From: Pseudomonas sp. KU26590
GTDB lineage: Bacteria; Pseudomonadota; Gammaproteobacteria; Pseudomonadales; Pseudomonadaceae
NCBI RefSeq assembly: GCF_026153515.1
Contig: NZ_CP110644.1
Location: 4,369,501 to 4,433,500, forward strand
Direction of reading: 5' to 3'
Length of the DNA stretch: 64,000 bases
The translations under genes and the position numbers were made by a program. Below are positions 52,531 to 61,381 of the stretch, in pieces (the stretch's first letter is position 1; the number at the start of each line of letters is the position of its first letter). The notes under the pieces are model-generated. The model saw only the letters and a list, made by a program, of their open reading frames with translations, did not search any database and had not been told where the DNA came from.

Positions 52531-52824
52531 CTAGATCTGCATTAACTGCCGGGCGTAGGCGTGGAGCACCTCGCGCTGGATCATGAAGCTGGCGTATTTG
52601 CCGTCGCGCAGGGTGGCGATCAGGCCGGCGCGTTCGAGCTCTTTGGTGTGGTGGGAAACGGTGGCGGCGCTGACCGGATGGACCTTCAGCACTTCGGCGC
52701 ATGCCAGCGCCTGTTCGCTGTCGCCGATCTGGACCAGGATCCGGAAGCGGCGGCTGTCAGCCAGCGCCCGGGCTATCAATGCGAATTGCGAGTCACTTAA
52801 CGGAAACTGCTGTGCCGTGCTCAT
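52531..52824 (-). CDS. ArsR-type winged-helix regulator
   Basis: A 97-aa single-domain DNA-binding protein. The helix-turn-helix is EVLKVHPVSAATVSHHTKEL followed by the wing AGLIATLRDGKYASFMIQRE; the N-terminal helix ARALADSRRFRILVQIG is typical of ArsR proteins. The usual metal-binding CxC in helix 3 is absent, so it probably does not sense arsenic. It is divergent from the permease gene, with 225 bases between starts. Confidence 0.85.
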   Translation of the reverse strand: MSTAQQFPLSDSQFALIARALADSRRFRILVQIGDSEQALACAEVLKVHPVSAATVSHHTKELERAGLIATLRDGKYASFMIQREVLHAYARQLMQI

Positions 52825-53049
52825 GATGATCGTGACGCCTCAGTAAAAACCTCCTTGTCCAGAGATACTGCAGTGCCAATCCGACAGACCGATGACGGTC
52901 ACCCCTGATGGCGATCACCATTATGGAGGCTCGCGGCGACGGATGGTTCATCGTCGGGAGAATTACCCTGCAAATCACCTGACCTTTGCCGCTGACCTGC
53001 GAAGTGTTTTCTGGCATTCTGCGCGCCCTTTTTCCCACGGCCGATTGCC

Positions 53050-54453
53050 ATGCCAGCATCCACTGACCTTATTTACGGACTCGATGACCGGCCGCATCTC
53101 ACCGCCGCTGTCTTCGCGGCGGTGCAGCACGTGCTGGCCAGTTTCGTCGGCATCATCACCCCTACCCTCATCGTCGGCAGCGTGCTCGGGCTCGACAGCG
53201 AAGTGCCCTACCTGATCAGCATGGCGCTGTTCGTCTCGGGGCTGGGCACCTTCATTCAGGCCAAACGCTTCGGCCCGATCGGCTCAGGCCTGCTGTGCCT
53301 GCAGGGCACCAGCTTTTCCTTCCTCAGCGTAATTCTCAGCGCCGGGTTTCTGGTCAAGAGTCGCGGCGGCGGCACCAACGAAATCCTCTCGACGATCTTC
53401 GGCGTGTGTTTCTGCGCAGCGTTCGTCGAAGTCGCCCTCAGCCAGTTCATCGGTAAATTGCGCAAGCTGATCACCCCGGTGGTCACGGGCACGATCATTA
53501 CCCTGATGGGCCTGTCACTGTTGAAAGTGGCGATGACCGACATGGCCGGCGGCTTCGGCGCGAGCGACCTGGGTTCGGCGGCGAACATGGGCCTGGCCGG
53601 CCTGGTGCTGATGACCATCGTGGTGCTTAACCGCTTCAATATCCCGCTACTGCGCCTGAGCGCGATCATCATCGCCCTGACCCTGGGCTTCGCCGTCGCG
53701 TGGTTCATGGGACGGGTGGATTTTGCGCAGATGCCCCACGTACCGATGATGAGCCTTCCGGTGCCCTTTAAATACGGGTTTTCCTTCGACCTGCTGGCGT
53801 TCATCCCCATCGCGGTGATCTTTCTCGTGTCGCCGCTGGAGGCCGCCGGGGACCTCACCGCCAACTCGATGATTTCCCGGCAGCCAGTGACCGGGCCGCT
53901 GTACATCCGGCGGATCAAGTCGGGTCTGCTGGCAGACGGGCTGAATTCGGTGCTGGCCGCGACGTTCAACAGCCTGCCCATGGTGACCTTCGCGCAAAAC
54001 AATGGGGTCATTCAGCTGACGGGCGTGGCCAGCCGCTACGTCGCGTTTTTCATCGCCGGGATTTTGGTGCTGCTGGGCCTGTTCCCGATCATCGGCGCTG
54101 TGCTGCAATTGATGCCGAAGCCGGTGCTGGGTGGCGCGACGCTGATCATGTTCGGCACCGTCGCGGTGGCGGGCATCAAGATCCTCTCGGAAGCCGGCCT
54201 GCATCGGCGCAACATGCTGATCGTGGCGATTTCCCTGGGCATGGGCCTGGGCGTTGCTGCCGTGCCGGAAGTCTTGCGCGAGCTGCCCAAGGCGCTGCAC
54301 AACATTTTCGAATCGCCTATCACCGTCGGCGCGTTTTGCGCAATCATCCTCAATATCTTTCTGCCGGAAGACTATCAGGAGCCGGAGCTCACCGAATTCG
54401 ATCCGGAAGCGGCGACCTTCAAGGTGCTGCAGGATCCACCCTCACAGCCCTGA
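53050..54453 (+). CDS. Nucleobase:cation symporter (xanthine/uracil permease family)
   Basis: A 467-aa inner-membrane NCS2 transporter with about 14 helices. It has AVQHVLASFVGIITPTLIVG with the QH of helix 1, LQGTSFSFLSVILSAG, the signature region SPLEAAGDLTANSMISRQP and the NSLPMVTFAQNNGVIQLTGV motif. These fit the XanQ/UacT purine branch better than UraA; xanthine or urate is the likely substrate. An oxidised-purine role agrees with a long leader, but no purine-degradation genes are close. Confidence 0.9.
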   Translation: MPASTDLIYGLDDRPHLTAAVFAAVQHVLASFVGIITPTLIVGSVLGLDSEVPYLISMALFVSGLGTFIQAKRFGPIGSGLLCLQGTSFSFLSVILSAGFLVKSRGGGTNEILSTIFGVCFCAAFVEVALSQFIGKLRKLITPVVTGTIITLMGLSLLKVAMTDMAGGFGASDLGSAANMGLAGLVLMTIVVLNRFNIPLLRLSAIIIALTLGFAVAWFMGRVDFAQMPHVPMMSLPVPFKYGFSFDLLAFIPIAVIFLVSPLEAAGDLTANSMISRQPVTGPLYIRRIKSGLLADGLNSVLAATFNSLPMVTFAQNNGVIQLTGVASRYVAFFIAGILVLLGLFPIIGAVLQLMPKPVLGGATLIMFGTVAVAGIKILSEAGLHRRNMLIVAISLGMGLGVAAVPEVLRELPKALHNIFESPITVGAFCAIILNIFLPEDYQEPELTEFDPEAATFKVLQDPPSQP

Positions 54454-54574
54454 CGCCGAGCCCGATACGGAACCTGACGCAGAACCTCTCCCGGCGCGCG
54501 AGGTCGCACAGTTGAATCGTCAGGATGGTTCAAGGGGCGTGTTGCGCCCCAACTGCCTGCCACGGGAGTCACCG

Positions 54575-55057
54575 ATGCCGCTACGCACGATCCGCACCCT
54601 CCTCGCCGGCCTGACCATGGTGCTGGCGCTAAGTGCCTGTGCGCTGTTTCCCAATCGCGACCCGCTGAACATCAACGTGGTCGGCATCGATCCCCTGCCC
54701 GGCCAGGATCTGGAAATCCGCTTCGCCGTGAAGCTGCGCCTGCAGAACCCCAATGACACCGACATCCAGTACGACGGCGTGGCGTTGAATCTGGACGTCA
54801 ACGGCCGCTTGCTGGCCTCAGGCGTCAGTGACCAGAAAGGCACGATCGGCCGGTTCTCCGAAGGCGTGCTGACGGTGCCGGTCACCGTTTCAGCCTTTGC
54901 CGCCCTGCGCCAGGCGGTGGGCCTCGCCGATCAGCAGCGCCTGGACAACCTGCCCTACGAGCTTCACGGCAAGCTGGCCGGCGGACTGTTCGGGACTATG
55001 CGCTTTGAGGACAGCGGCACGCTGAGCCTGCCGAAGCCGGCTGGCGGCAGTTGGTGA
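54575..55057 (+). CDS. LEA14-type (WHy domain) lipoprotein
   Basis: A 160-aa outer-membrane-type lipoprotein. The signal peptide ends with lipobox ALSAC (Cys23-24 region), and one LEA type 2/WHy domain follows (VGIDPLPGQDLEIRFAVKLR, LQNPNDTDIQYDGVALNLDV, SDQKGTIGRFSEGVLTVPVT). ATG 54575 follows GGGAGTCACCG; the upstream open frame overlaps the permease gene and is a shadow. The domain is linked to desiccation tolerance in other organisms; its bacterial role is unclear. Confidence 0.87.
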   Translation: MPLRTIRTLLAGLTMVLALSACALFPNRDPLNINVVGIDPLPGQDLEIRFAVKLRLQNPNDTDIQYDGVALNLDVNGRLLASGVSDQKGTIGRFSEGVLTVPVTVSAFAALRQAVGLADQQRLDNLPYELHGKLAGGLFGTMRFEDSGTLSLPKPAGGSW

Positions 55058-55088
55058 TAGCAAACTGCATCACCGGCTTCACGCTTTT

Positions 55089-55194
55089 AATGGGACCGGC
55101 CTTAGCCGGAAAAGCGGCAGGCGCCACACCGCAGAAATCCGGCAAAAATGACGTCCCCACGACTGGCCTCTTACCGGCTAAAGCCGGTCACACA
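55089..55194. repeat. REP pair with diverged arms
   Basis: GGGACCGGCCTTAGCCGG and CCGGCTAAAGCCGGTCACAC in inverted orientation, separated by about 60 bases that resemble the spacer of the 137-bp array at 23059 (GGCAGGCGCCACACCGC). Confidence 0.8.
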
Positions 55195-55214
55195 AATGGG
55201 CGGGATTGACTGCC

Positions 55215-55472
55215 TCAGCCCCGCGCCGCCGCCACCTGGCGATTGACCTCGGCGCGCACCATGTTGGCGTACTCCGGCGGCGACATGGCATCGAGTTCGC
55301 CGCGCACCCACTCCGACCATTTGCCCTTGCGCTTGGCCCGTTCGCCCATCAGCCGGGCGGCGTCGCTCTTGGCCTTGCCCAGATTGCTCTGCCACAGATC
55401 GAACAGACGAGACTTTTCGTCCTCGATGGCGGCGCGTTCCGGAAGGGTTTTATTGGCCAGGTTGTAGCTCAT
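55215..55472 (-). CDS. Conserved hypothetical protein
   Basis: An 85-aa basic, helical cytoplasmic protein (MSYNLANKTLPERAAIEDEK; later GERAKRKGKWSEWVRGELDA) of unknown family. ATG 55472 follows GAGGTACTGATC; an upstream start at 55493 is less likely. It has no signal peptide or cysteines. It is divergent from the DUF883 gene. Confidence 0.7.
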   Translation of the reverse strand: MSYNLANKTLPERAAIEDEKSRLFDLWQSNLGKAKSDAARLMGERAKRKGKWSEWVRGELDAMSPPEYANMVRAEVNRQVAAARG

Positions 55473-55673
55473 GATCAGTACCTCGATGTGCAAAACGAAA
55501 CGCTTGAACGGAGCCGGTGACAGGCTCGAAAAACGTCAGCATCTTACACCCGCCGACGGTGAATCCCGACCCCATTCGTTGTACTTTTTGGACGCTCGCG
55601 TAATTGAGCTGCAACTTTTCAAGCGCTCAAAACTCCATTGCACACTGCCATAACCACTGAAAGGAAATTTGCC

Positions 55674-55994
55674 ATGGCTCGTAAAACTGCTGCCCAGAAC
55701 GCCGCTGTCGAACAGATCAAGGATCAAGCGTTCAGCGAACTGGCCGCCCTCATTGAAGAGTCCGACAAACTGCTCAAGGACAGCGCCTCACTGGTAGGCG
55801 AAGAAGCCGACACCATGCGCGCCCAGCTGAGCCAGAAGCTCAAGCAGGCACTGGACTCGGTAGGCAGCGTGCGCGAACGCGCCAAGCCAGCCGTTGATGC
55901 CACCGAAAACTACATCGGCGGCCACCCATGGCAGACCGTGGCGGTCTCTGCGGGTTTCGGTCTGGTGGTAGGTCTGTTGCTGGGCCGTCGTTGA
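55674..55994 (+). CDS. DUF883 / ElaB-YqjD family membrane-anchored protein
   Basis: A 106-aa protein with a long charged helix (AFSELAALIEESDKLLKDSA, SVGSVRERAKPAVDATENYI) and a C-terminal membrane anchor (TVAVSAGFGLVVGLLLGRR). E. coli relatives ElaB and YqjD tether ribosomes to the membrane in stationary phase. ATG 55674 follows AAAGGAAATTTGCC. Stationary-phase expression is likely but not visible here. Confidence 0.9.
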   Translation: MARKTAAQNAAVEQIKDQAFSELAALIEESDKLLKDSASLVGEEADTMRAQLSQKLKQALDSVGSVRERAKPAVDATENYIGGHPWQTVAVSAGFGLVVGLLLGRR

Positions 55995-56082
55995 TTAACG
56001 ACGTTTGAACGGCTTACGGATAGGTTTCAGTCGGGAAGTATCAGGCATCGACTCTGATTTTGAGGGTGCTTGAGCTGGCCTC

Positions 56083-56147
56083 TTCCCGGCTGAAGCCGGT
56101 CCTGCGACGGCGTAATCCGCTTGGTAGGACCGGCTTTAGCCGACAAG
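56083..56147. repeat. REP pair
   Basis: TCCCGGCTGAAGCCGGTCCT and the inverse TAGGACCGGCTTTAGCCG, 20 bases apart, between two converging genes. Confidence 0.9.
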
Positions 56148-56162
56148 CCCCTCAAAAAATCT

Positions 56163-56516
56163 TTATGACCGCGGCGCGATCACTTCCAGCTGTGACAAAC
56201 GATGGCCTTTGACCATCGCGCCATCGATCTCCGTCTTCGCCTTCTCGGCGTCTGCCTGAGACTCGAACGGCCCGATCATCACCACTTCCCTGCCATCGAC
56301 CTTGACCACGTAAGACGGGTAATGGTGCTCGACCAGCCAATAGGTCATGTCGCTCAGCGCTTCCTTCAAATGGACACGAATGGTCCATTGCTGCGACGCC
56401 GGCGTCGGTGCTTCAGCGGTCGAATCAGTGCTCGGAACCTGGGCGGGCGTCGCTGCCTTGCCGCCATCACAACCCGCCAGTATCAGCACCGCCACCATCA
56501 TTGCCATCTTGCGCAC
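56163..56516 (-). CDS. Small lipoprotein with SPOR-like C-terminal domain
   Basis: A 117-aa exported lipoprotein. GTG 56516 is chosen for the GAGGAG site 8 bases upstream; it starts a signal peptide with lipobox LILAGC. A Thr/Pro/Ala linker follows, then about 70 residues (IRVHLKEALSDMTYWLVEHH, VMIGPFESQADAEKAKTEID) resembling the SPOR fold that binds denuded peptidoglycan, though the match is loose. No neighbours on its strand. Confidence 0.72.
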   Translation of the reverse strand: MRKMAMMVAVLILAGCDGGKAATPAQVPSTDSTAEAPTPASQQWTIRVHLKEALSDMTYWLVEHHYPSYVVKVDGREVVMIGPFESQADAEKAKTEIDGAMVKGHRLSQLEVIAPRS

Positions 56517-56834
56517 GTCTGTTGCTCCTCGTTTGAAGTGGCGGGAGTCTACCATCGCATGAGGAGGCGAGTTGTTACGCCCAGCCGCTAAACCGCTCGA
56601 CAACAGCGCTGAACCGCGCCCCAAAACTCTCCAGTCACAACGATCTGAGAAGATTGCCGCCACCGTTACACATTAGGCCGAACCCAATGATGGCACTGTG
56701 GTCAATCTCTCAAGTCTTTTCGCAGGCGCGTCTTTCATGACATTCACCTCAACTAATGCGAGCCTGCGCTCGGCTGACAGGGTATCGTTGCCCGCCCGCC
56801 ACCCAGGCGCGCAATCGACGAAACCCGATCTATC
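56517..56834. other. Spacer upstream of the pqi operon
   Basis: No gene is supported in these 318 bases. The right part must hold the promoter of the pqi operon; I see no convincing sigma-70 pair and no repeat element. Confidence 0.5.
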
Positions 56835-57545
56835 GTGAACACACCCATGACTTCAGCGACGCCCGCGCCGATGACTGACCGTTCTCACCGCCAGGCTCAT
56901 GCATCCGAGCAGCCGCCTGCCCCGGCGATCGCACAGACGCGCGCCGATCAGTGGATCATCTGCGAGCACTGCGACTCGGTCTATGAGGCCATGCCCCTGA
57001 ACAAGGGCGAGGCCGCCTATTGCCTGCGCTGCGCTGCGATTCTGCGTCGCAATCATCGGCTGACCATCGAGCAGTTGCTGGCACTGAGCATCGCCGCCTG
57101 CGTTCTGTTCATCTTCGCCAACGTATTCCCGGTCATCAGCATCAGCATGCAGGGCCTGCACAACGAGGTGACCCTGTGGGGTTCGGTTCAGGCGCTGGCC
57201 CAGGGGCAGATCACCCTGATCGCGCTGGTCGCAGGACTGGCTATCATTCTTGCGCCGGCGCTGCAGATCGCCTTGCTGTTCTGGGTGCTGGCCCACGCCA
57301 ACCGCGGCGAGATCGCCCCCGGTTTCAAAATGTGCATGCGCACCCTCGAACACCTGCGGCCCTGGAGCATGCTGGAGGTGTGCCTGCTGGGGGTTCTGGT
57401 GGCCATCGTCAAACTCGGGGGCATGCTGGACGTGCACGCGGGCGTCGGCCTCTGGGCCATGGCCATGCTGATGGTGCTGATTGTGCTGATTGCCGGCAAG
57501 GACATCCGCCGGCTGTGGGACGAACTGGGAGTCGGGCCTGAATGA
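56835..57545 (+). CDS. pqiA: PqiA-domain membrane protein, first half
   Basis: A 236-aa inner-membrane protein with one PqiA domain. A zinc-ribbon-like head (C43-x2-C46 and C63-x2-C66) precedes four helices (LLALSIAACVLFIFANVFPV first; LVAGLAIILAPALQIALLFW; MLEVCLLGVLVAIVKLGGML). In E. coli a single PqiA has two such domains; here they are separate proteins, coupled by a 4-base ATGA overlap. With PqiB and PqiC it should move phospholipids between membranes. Confidence 0.92.
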   Translation: MNTPMTSATPAPMTDRSHRQAHASEQPPAPAIAQTRADQWIICEHCDSVYEAMPLNKGEAAYCLRCAAILRRNHRLTIEQLLALSIAACVLFIFANVFPVISISMQGLHNEVTLWGSVQALAQGQITLIALVAGLAIILAPALQIALLFWVLAHANRGEIAPGFKMCMRTLEHLRPWSMLEVCLLGVLVAIVKLGGMLDVHAGVGLWAMAMLMVLIVLIAGKDIRRLWDELGVGPE

Positions 57546-58159
57546 ACGGCATTCCCTACGCCCGCGAGTACAAGGTCACCCTGTGCCACGTCTGCAGCTA
57601 CGTCTGCCCGGAAGACGCCCATGAATGCCCGCGCTGCGATTCGCCGGTGCATCGGCGCAAGCCCAACAGCCTGACGCGCACCTGGGCCTTTCTGATTGCG
57701 GGGCTGATCTTTTACATCCCGGCCAACCTGTTGCCGGTGATGTACACGACGATGCTCGGCAGCAGCAGCGAGAACACCATCATGAGCGGGGTCATCGAGT
57801 TTGCCGAAAGCGGCTCGTGGGACATCGCCATTCTGATTTTCATCGCCAGCGTGGTCGTGCCCTGCATCAAGTTCCTGGTGCTGGGCCTGCTGCTGGTGAC
57901 ATGCCAGCGCCGCAGCACCTGGGCGATGCGCGAACGTTCGCGGCTGTTTCGTTTCATTGAGTTGATCGGCTATTGGTCCATGCTCGACGTGCTAGTGGTC
58001 GCGATGGTGGCCGCGCTGGTTCAGTTTCGCGGGCTCAGCACCATCGAGCCGCGCCTTGGCATTCTGTTTTTTGGTTTGGTGGTGGTGATGACCATGCTTG
58101 CCGCCATGACGTTCGATCCCCGGCTAATCTGGGACGCAGAGGTTGAAGATGTCCGATAA
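57542..58159 (+). CDS. pqiA: PqiA-domain membrane protein, second half
   Basis: A 205-aa protein matching the C-terminal PqiA domain: zinc-ribbon head with C15-x2-C18 and C29-x2-C32, then four helices (TWAFLIAGLIFYIPANLLPV; SGVIEFAESGSWDIAILIFI; LIGYWSMLDVLVVAMVAALV; ILFFGLVVVMTMLAAMTFDP). It overlaps the first half by 4 bases and pqiB by 11, so the four genes are translationally linked. It probably forms a heterodimer with the first half. Confidence 0.92.
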   Translation: MNGIPYAREYKVTLCHVCSYVCPEDAHECPRCDSPVHRRKPNSLTRTWAFLIAGLIFYIPANLLPVMYTTMLGSSSENTIMSGVIEFAESGSWDIAILIFIASVVVPCIKFLVLGLLLVTCQRRSTWAMRERSRLFRFIELIGYWSMLDVLVVAMVAALVQFRGLSTIEPRLGILFFGLVVVMTMLAAMTFDPRLIWDAEVEDVR

Positions 58160-59825
58160 CACCCTACCCCCCTCCCCGCCGACCCGACCGCAGGTCAAGG
58201 CCCGCAAGGTCCGCGTTTCGCTGGTCTGGCTGGTGCCGATCGTCGCGGCGCTGATCGGCCTGTCGATGGTGGTTCATGACTTCCTCAACGTCGGCCCCAA
58301 AGTGGTGGTCAGCTTCCTCACGGCCGAGGGTCTGGAAGCCAAGAAAACCCAGGTCAAGTACAAGAACGTCGTCATCGGCATGGTCACCGACATCGAGCTC
58401 AGCGATGACCGCACCCACGTGCTGGCAAGCATTGACCTCAATCAGTCGGCAGCGCCGTTCACCCGCGCCGACACGCAGTACTGGGTGGTGCGTCCGCGCA
58501 TCGGTGCCCACGGCGTGACCGGCGTCGACACCCTGTTGTCGGGTGCGTTCATCGGCGCCGATGCCGGCAGCTCGGAAGAAACCAAAAAAGACTTCACCGG
58601 TCTTGAAACCCCGCCGGCCGTGACCTTCGGCGAGAAAGGCAAGCGCTTCATTCTGCACACCGACGACCTCGGCTCGCTGGACATCGGCTCGCCGGTGTAC
58701 TTCCGCCGCATCCAGGTGGGCCAGGTCGTGGCCTACGAACTGGCGAAGGACGGCAAGGGCGTCGACGTCGAGATTTTCGTCGGCGCGCCCAACGATCAGT
58801 TCGTCCTCGACGATTCACGCTTCTGGAACGCCAGCGGCGTCGACGTCACCCTCGGCGCCTCGGGACTGAAAGTGTCGACGCAGTCCATGGCCTCGATCCT
58901 GTCCGGCGGCATTGCCTTCCGCGAACCCAAATACAGCCCGGATGCCAAGCCGGCCAATGGCAACGCTGAATTCAAACTGTTCGAAGACCAGGCCACAGCA
59001 CTGGCGCCGCCCGATGGCGAGCCCAAATACATCCGCATGCGTTTCAACCAGTCGTTGCGCGGCCTGGTGGTCAACGCGCCGGTGGACTTCCTTGGCGTTA
59101 ACGTGGGCCGCGTGGTGTCTGTAGACCTCGACTACGACGCGGCGACGGGAACGTTCCCCGGCATCGTGGGCGCCGTGATCTATCCGCAACGTCTGGGTGC
59201 AGCGAATGACAAGCTGAAACAGCAAGCGGGCGGTGGTGACGAGGAAGAGCAGACGTCTCGAATTCTCGGCCAATTCGTCGAGCGCGGCCTGCGAGCACAG
59301 GTGCGCACCGGTAACTTGCTCACCGGCCAGTTGTACGTCGCCATGGATTTCGACCCCAAAGCAACGAAAGTTGTCTACAACGCCAAAGCGCGGCCGATGG
59401 AGATCCCGACGGTGCCAGGCAGCTTCGACAAACTGCAGGAGCAGTTGCAGGCGTTCGTCGACAAACTCGGCAAGATCCCCCTCGACGACCTGGCAAAGAA
59501 CCTCAATGGCAGCCTGATCGAACTTCAGAAAACCATGAAGCAGGTCAACAGCGACGTCTTGCCTCAGATGCGCGGCGCGTTGCAGCAAGCGCAGAAAACC
59601 CTGGGCACGGCCAACGAAGCGCTGTCGGATGACTCCCCTGCGCGTCAGCAACTGGGTCAGGCCATGGACGAAGTGCAGCGCACCGCGCGCTCGGTGCGGG
59701 TATTGACCGACTTCCTCAGCCGCCATCCTGAATCGCTGATTCGCGGTCGCACCGGCGACGCGGCGCCCGGCTCATACAAAGGATCATCCTCTTCCCGCGA
59801 AATCGCTCCGGAGCCTGCTCAATGA
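58149..59825 (+). CDS. pqiB: PqiB, triple-MCE-domain lipid transport protein
   Basis: A 558-aa protein with an N-terminal membrane anchor (VSLVWLVPIVAALIGLSMVV) and three MCE (MlaD) domains at about 45-140, 160-255 and 285-400 (VSFLTAEGLEAKKTQVKYKN; DDLGSLDIGSPVYFRRIQVG; NAPVDFLGVNVGRVVSVDLD), then a long helical tail. In E. coli PqiB stacks as hexamers into a needle across the periplasm. ATG 58149 is used; the stop overlaps pqiC by ATGA. Confidence 0.94.
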   Translation: MSDNTLPPSPPTRPQVKARKVRVSLVWLVPIVAALIGLSMVVHDFLNVGPKVVVSFLTAEGLEAKKTQVKYKNVVIGMVTDIELSDDRTHVLASIDLNQSAAPFTRADTQYWVVRPRIGAHGVTGVDTLLSGAFIGADAGSSEETKKDFTGLETPPAVTFGEKGKRFILHTDDLGSLDIGSPVYFRRIQVGQVVAYELAKDGKGVDVEIFVGAPNDQFVLDDSRFWNASGVDVTLGASGLKVSTQSMASILSGGIAFREPKYSPDAKPANGNAEFKLFEDQATALAPPDGEPKYIRMRFNQSLRGLVVNAPVDFLGVNVGRVVSVDLDYDAATGTFPGIVGAVIYPQRLGAANDKLKQQAGGGDEEEQTSRILGQFVERGLRAQVRTGNLLTGQLYVAMDFDPKATKVVYNAKARPMEIPTVPGSFDKLQEQLQAFVDKLGKIPLDDLAKNLNGSLIELQKTMKQVNSDVLPQMRGALQQAQKTLGTANEALSDDSPARQQLGQAMDEVQRTARSVRVLTDFLSRHPESLIRGRTGDAAPGSYKGSSSSREIAPEPAQ

Positions 59826-60445
59826 CCTTGCGTAACTCGTTCCTTGCCCTGGCCTGTGTGCTGGGTGTGACAGCCTGCGCCTCCACACCGACCCACTATT
59901 ACACGCTGATAGCGCCGGCCACTCCGGCGCCAGCCAATGTGAGTCAGGCGCCGTTCCAGTTTGAAATGCAGGCGGTGCTCATGCCGGTGCAGGTCGATCA
60001 GCCGCCGCTGGTCATCCGCCAGGGCAATGGCAGCCTGGCGATTCTGGAGAATGAACGCTGGGGCGCGCCGTTGGGTGATGAGTTCCATGACGCGCTGACC
60101 GGGCAGCTTGAGCGGCGCTTCGGCTCCCGCGACCTGGCGGGTTTGCCTAAACAAAGCGACCAGCCGGTGCTGTCGGTGCGCACCGACGTGCGTCGCTTTG
60201 AGTCGGTGCTCGATCAATACGCGCTGATCGACGTGGTCTGGAACCTGAGCCTGCGCGGCAGCGGAGCCGAGCCCGGCACCAAGCGGCAGAGCCTTACCTG
60301 CAGCAGCGTCATTCGGCAACCGGCCGGCATTGGCATGGAAGGTCTGGTGGTTGCGCATCAGAAAGCCGTTTCGACGCTGGCCGATATCATCGCCCGCACC
60401 GCCACACAATGGGCGCGCCAAGCCGACGCCCGCTGCCCTTCCTGA
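59822..60445 (+). CDS. pqiC: PqiC outer-membrane lipoprotein
   Basis: A 207-aa lipoprotein of the ABC-transport auxiliary family (PF03886). The signal peptide ends with lipobox VTACA; the domain starts THYYTLIAPA and has ENERWGAPLGDEFHDALTGQ and SVRTDVRRFESVLDQYALID. It anchors the PqiB needle to the outer membrane. Last gene of the operon. Confidence 0.93.
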   Translation: MTLRNSFLALACVLGVTACASTPTHYYTLIAPATPAPANVSQAPFQFEMQAVLMPVQVDQPPLVIRQGNGSLAILENERWGAPLGDEFHDALTGQLERRFGSRDLAGLPKQSDQPVLSVRTDVRRFESVLDQYALIDVVWNLSLRGSGAEPGTKRQSLTCSSVIRQPAGIGMEGLVVAHQKAVSTLADIIARTATQWARQADARCPS

Positions 60446-60522
60446 CAGGATGGACGCCGGGGCTTCAGGCGCCCGGCCTTTCCACGTCATGCCCCCTCTT
60501 TCAAGCCGCTATTCAAAACGCC

Positions 60523-60570
60523 AACAGTTGTACCAAACCACTTCGTTCGAATGGTTATCGTACAACTGTT
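60523..60570. promoter_or_regulatory. 48-bp imperfect palindrome between pqiC and the XRE gene
   Basis: Outer arms AACAGTTGTAC (60523-60533) and GTACAACTGTT (60560-60570) are perfectly complementary; inside, AACCA/TGGTT and TTCG/CGAA continue the symmetry. It may be a large operator, a terminator for pqi without T-run, or both. The rest of the 320-base gap includes a second hairpin TGGGA/TCCCA at 60598-60614. Confidence 0.6.
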
Positions 60571-60765
60571 TGAGAAAACTCCTACAACGCGAAATTTTGG
60601 GATCCACATTCCCACCGGATGACGTTATTGTCTAGCCCGGTATGAATAGATTAAACCTCATAAGCCGCACCCGTTTGCGTTGATCCGCTCATCCTACCGC
60701 CGAGTCGATTCATGAATTCGCAATCAGCTGCTTAACGTCAGGGATTGTCAAATGGAGTTGAGAAC

Positions 60766-61236
60766 ATGACAGGCATTGGCCTGCGACTCAGGCAGGAACG
60801 CAACAGACTGAAGTTGTCACAGAGCGCAATGGGCGCAATCGGCGGCGTCGAGACGAACGCTCAGGGCAATTACGAGAACGGCACCCGCTCGCCGAAGGCC
60901 GATTATCTGCTCCGCATCGCGCAAGCCGGTGTCGACCTGAACTACGTCATGAGTGGCAACCGATCAGCTGCAGACCCGATGAAGATGGCGCCGGTGGCTG
61001 ATCCTGAAGACAACCCGGACCTATACCCCCATATAACGAAAGTCACCCATCAGCTGCACCGTAATCTATACGGCCTGATCGATGCATCGTTGCAGCTCAC
61101 GCAGCTCATCGAGGTGCGTAACCACGACGCCCGGTTCAACGAAGCGAAAGTGGAGCTGGAGACGATACGGATTGAAGCGCAGTCGCTGGCCCAGGCGACG
61201 ATGCGGCTGATCTTCGAGACGTCGCGGCTCATGTAA
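60766..61236 (+). CDS. XRE-family helix-turn-helix regulator
   Basis: A 156-aa protein. The N-terminal Cro/CI-type HTH is IGLRLRQERNRLKLSQSAMG followed by GNYENGTRSPKADYLLRIAQ, resembling phage-like repressors; the rest (LHRNLYGLIDASLQLTQLIE onward) is a helical domain of unknown function. ATG 60766 has GGAG 8 bases upstream. No phage genes are nearby, so it looks like a domesticated or stand-alone regulator; the palindrome about 200 bases upstream is a possible binding site. Confidence 0.85.
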   Translation: MTGIGLRLRQERNRLKLSQSAMGAIGGVETNAQGNYENGTRSPKADYLLRIAQAGVDLNYVMSGNRSAADPMKMAPVADPEDNPDLYPHITKVTHQLHRNLYGLIDASLQLTQLIEVRNHDARFNEAKVELETIRIEAQSLAQATMRLIFETSRLM

Positions 61237-61279
61237 TGCGGCTGGTTGCCAGAGCGGAGGGTGTATGGGGCTTGCGATG

Positions 61280-61370
61280 TGTGGGGCTGGGCGTGCTAAA
61301 AAGGGGTCGATACATCCGCCAAGTGTTTAGCGGCTGGAACGCCGTCTTCCTGAGCAAGCTCAGCCCCACA
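61280..61370. repeat. Inverted repeat between convergent XRE and araH genes
   Basis: TGTGGGGCTG (61280-61289) and CAGCCCCACA (61361-61370) are exact complements 71 bases apart. The stem may end either transcript. Confidence 0.6.
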
Positions 61371-61381
61371 TGATGTAAACC

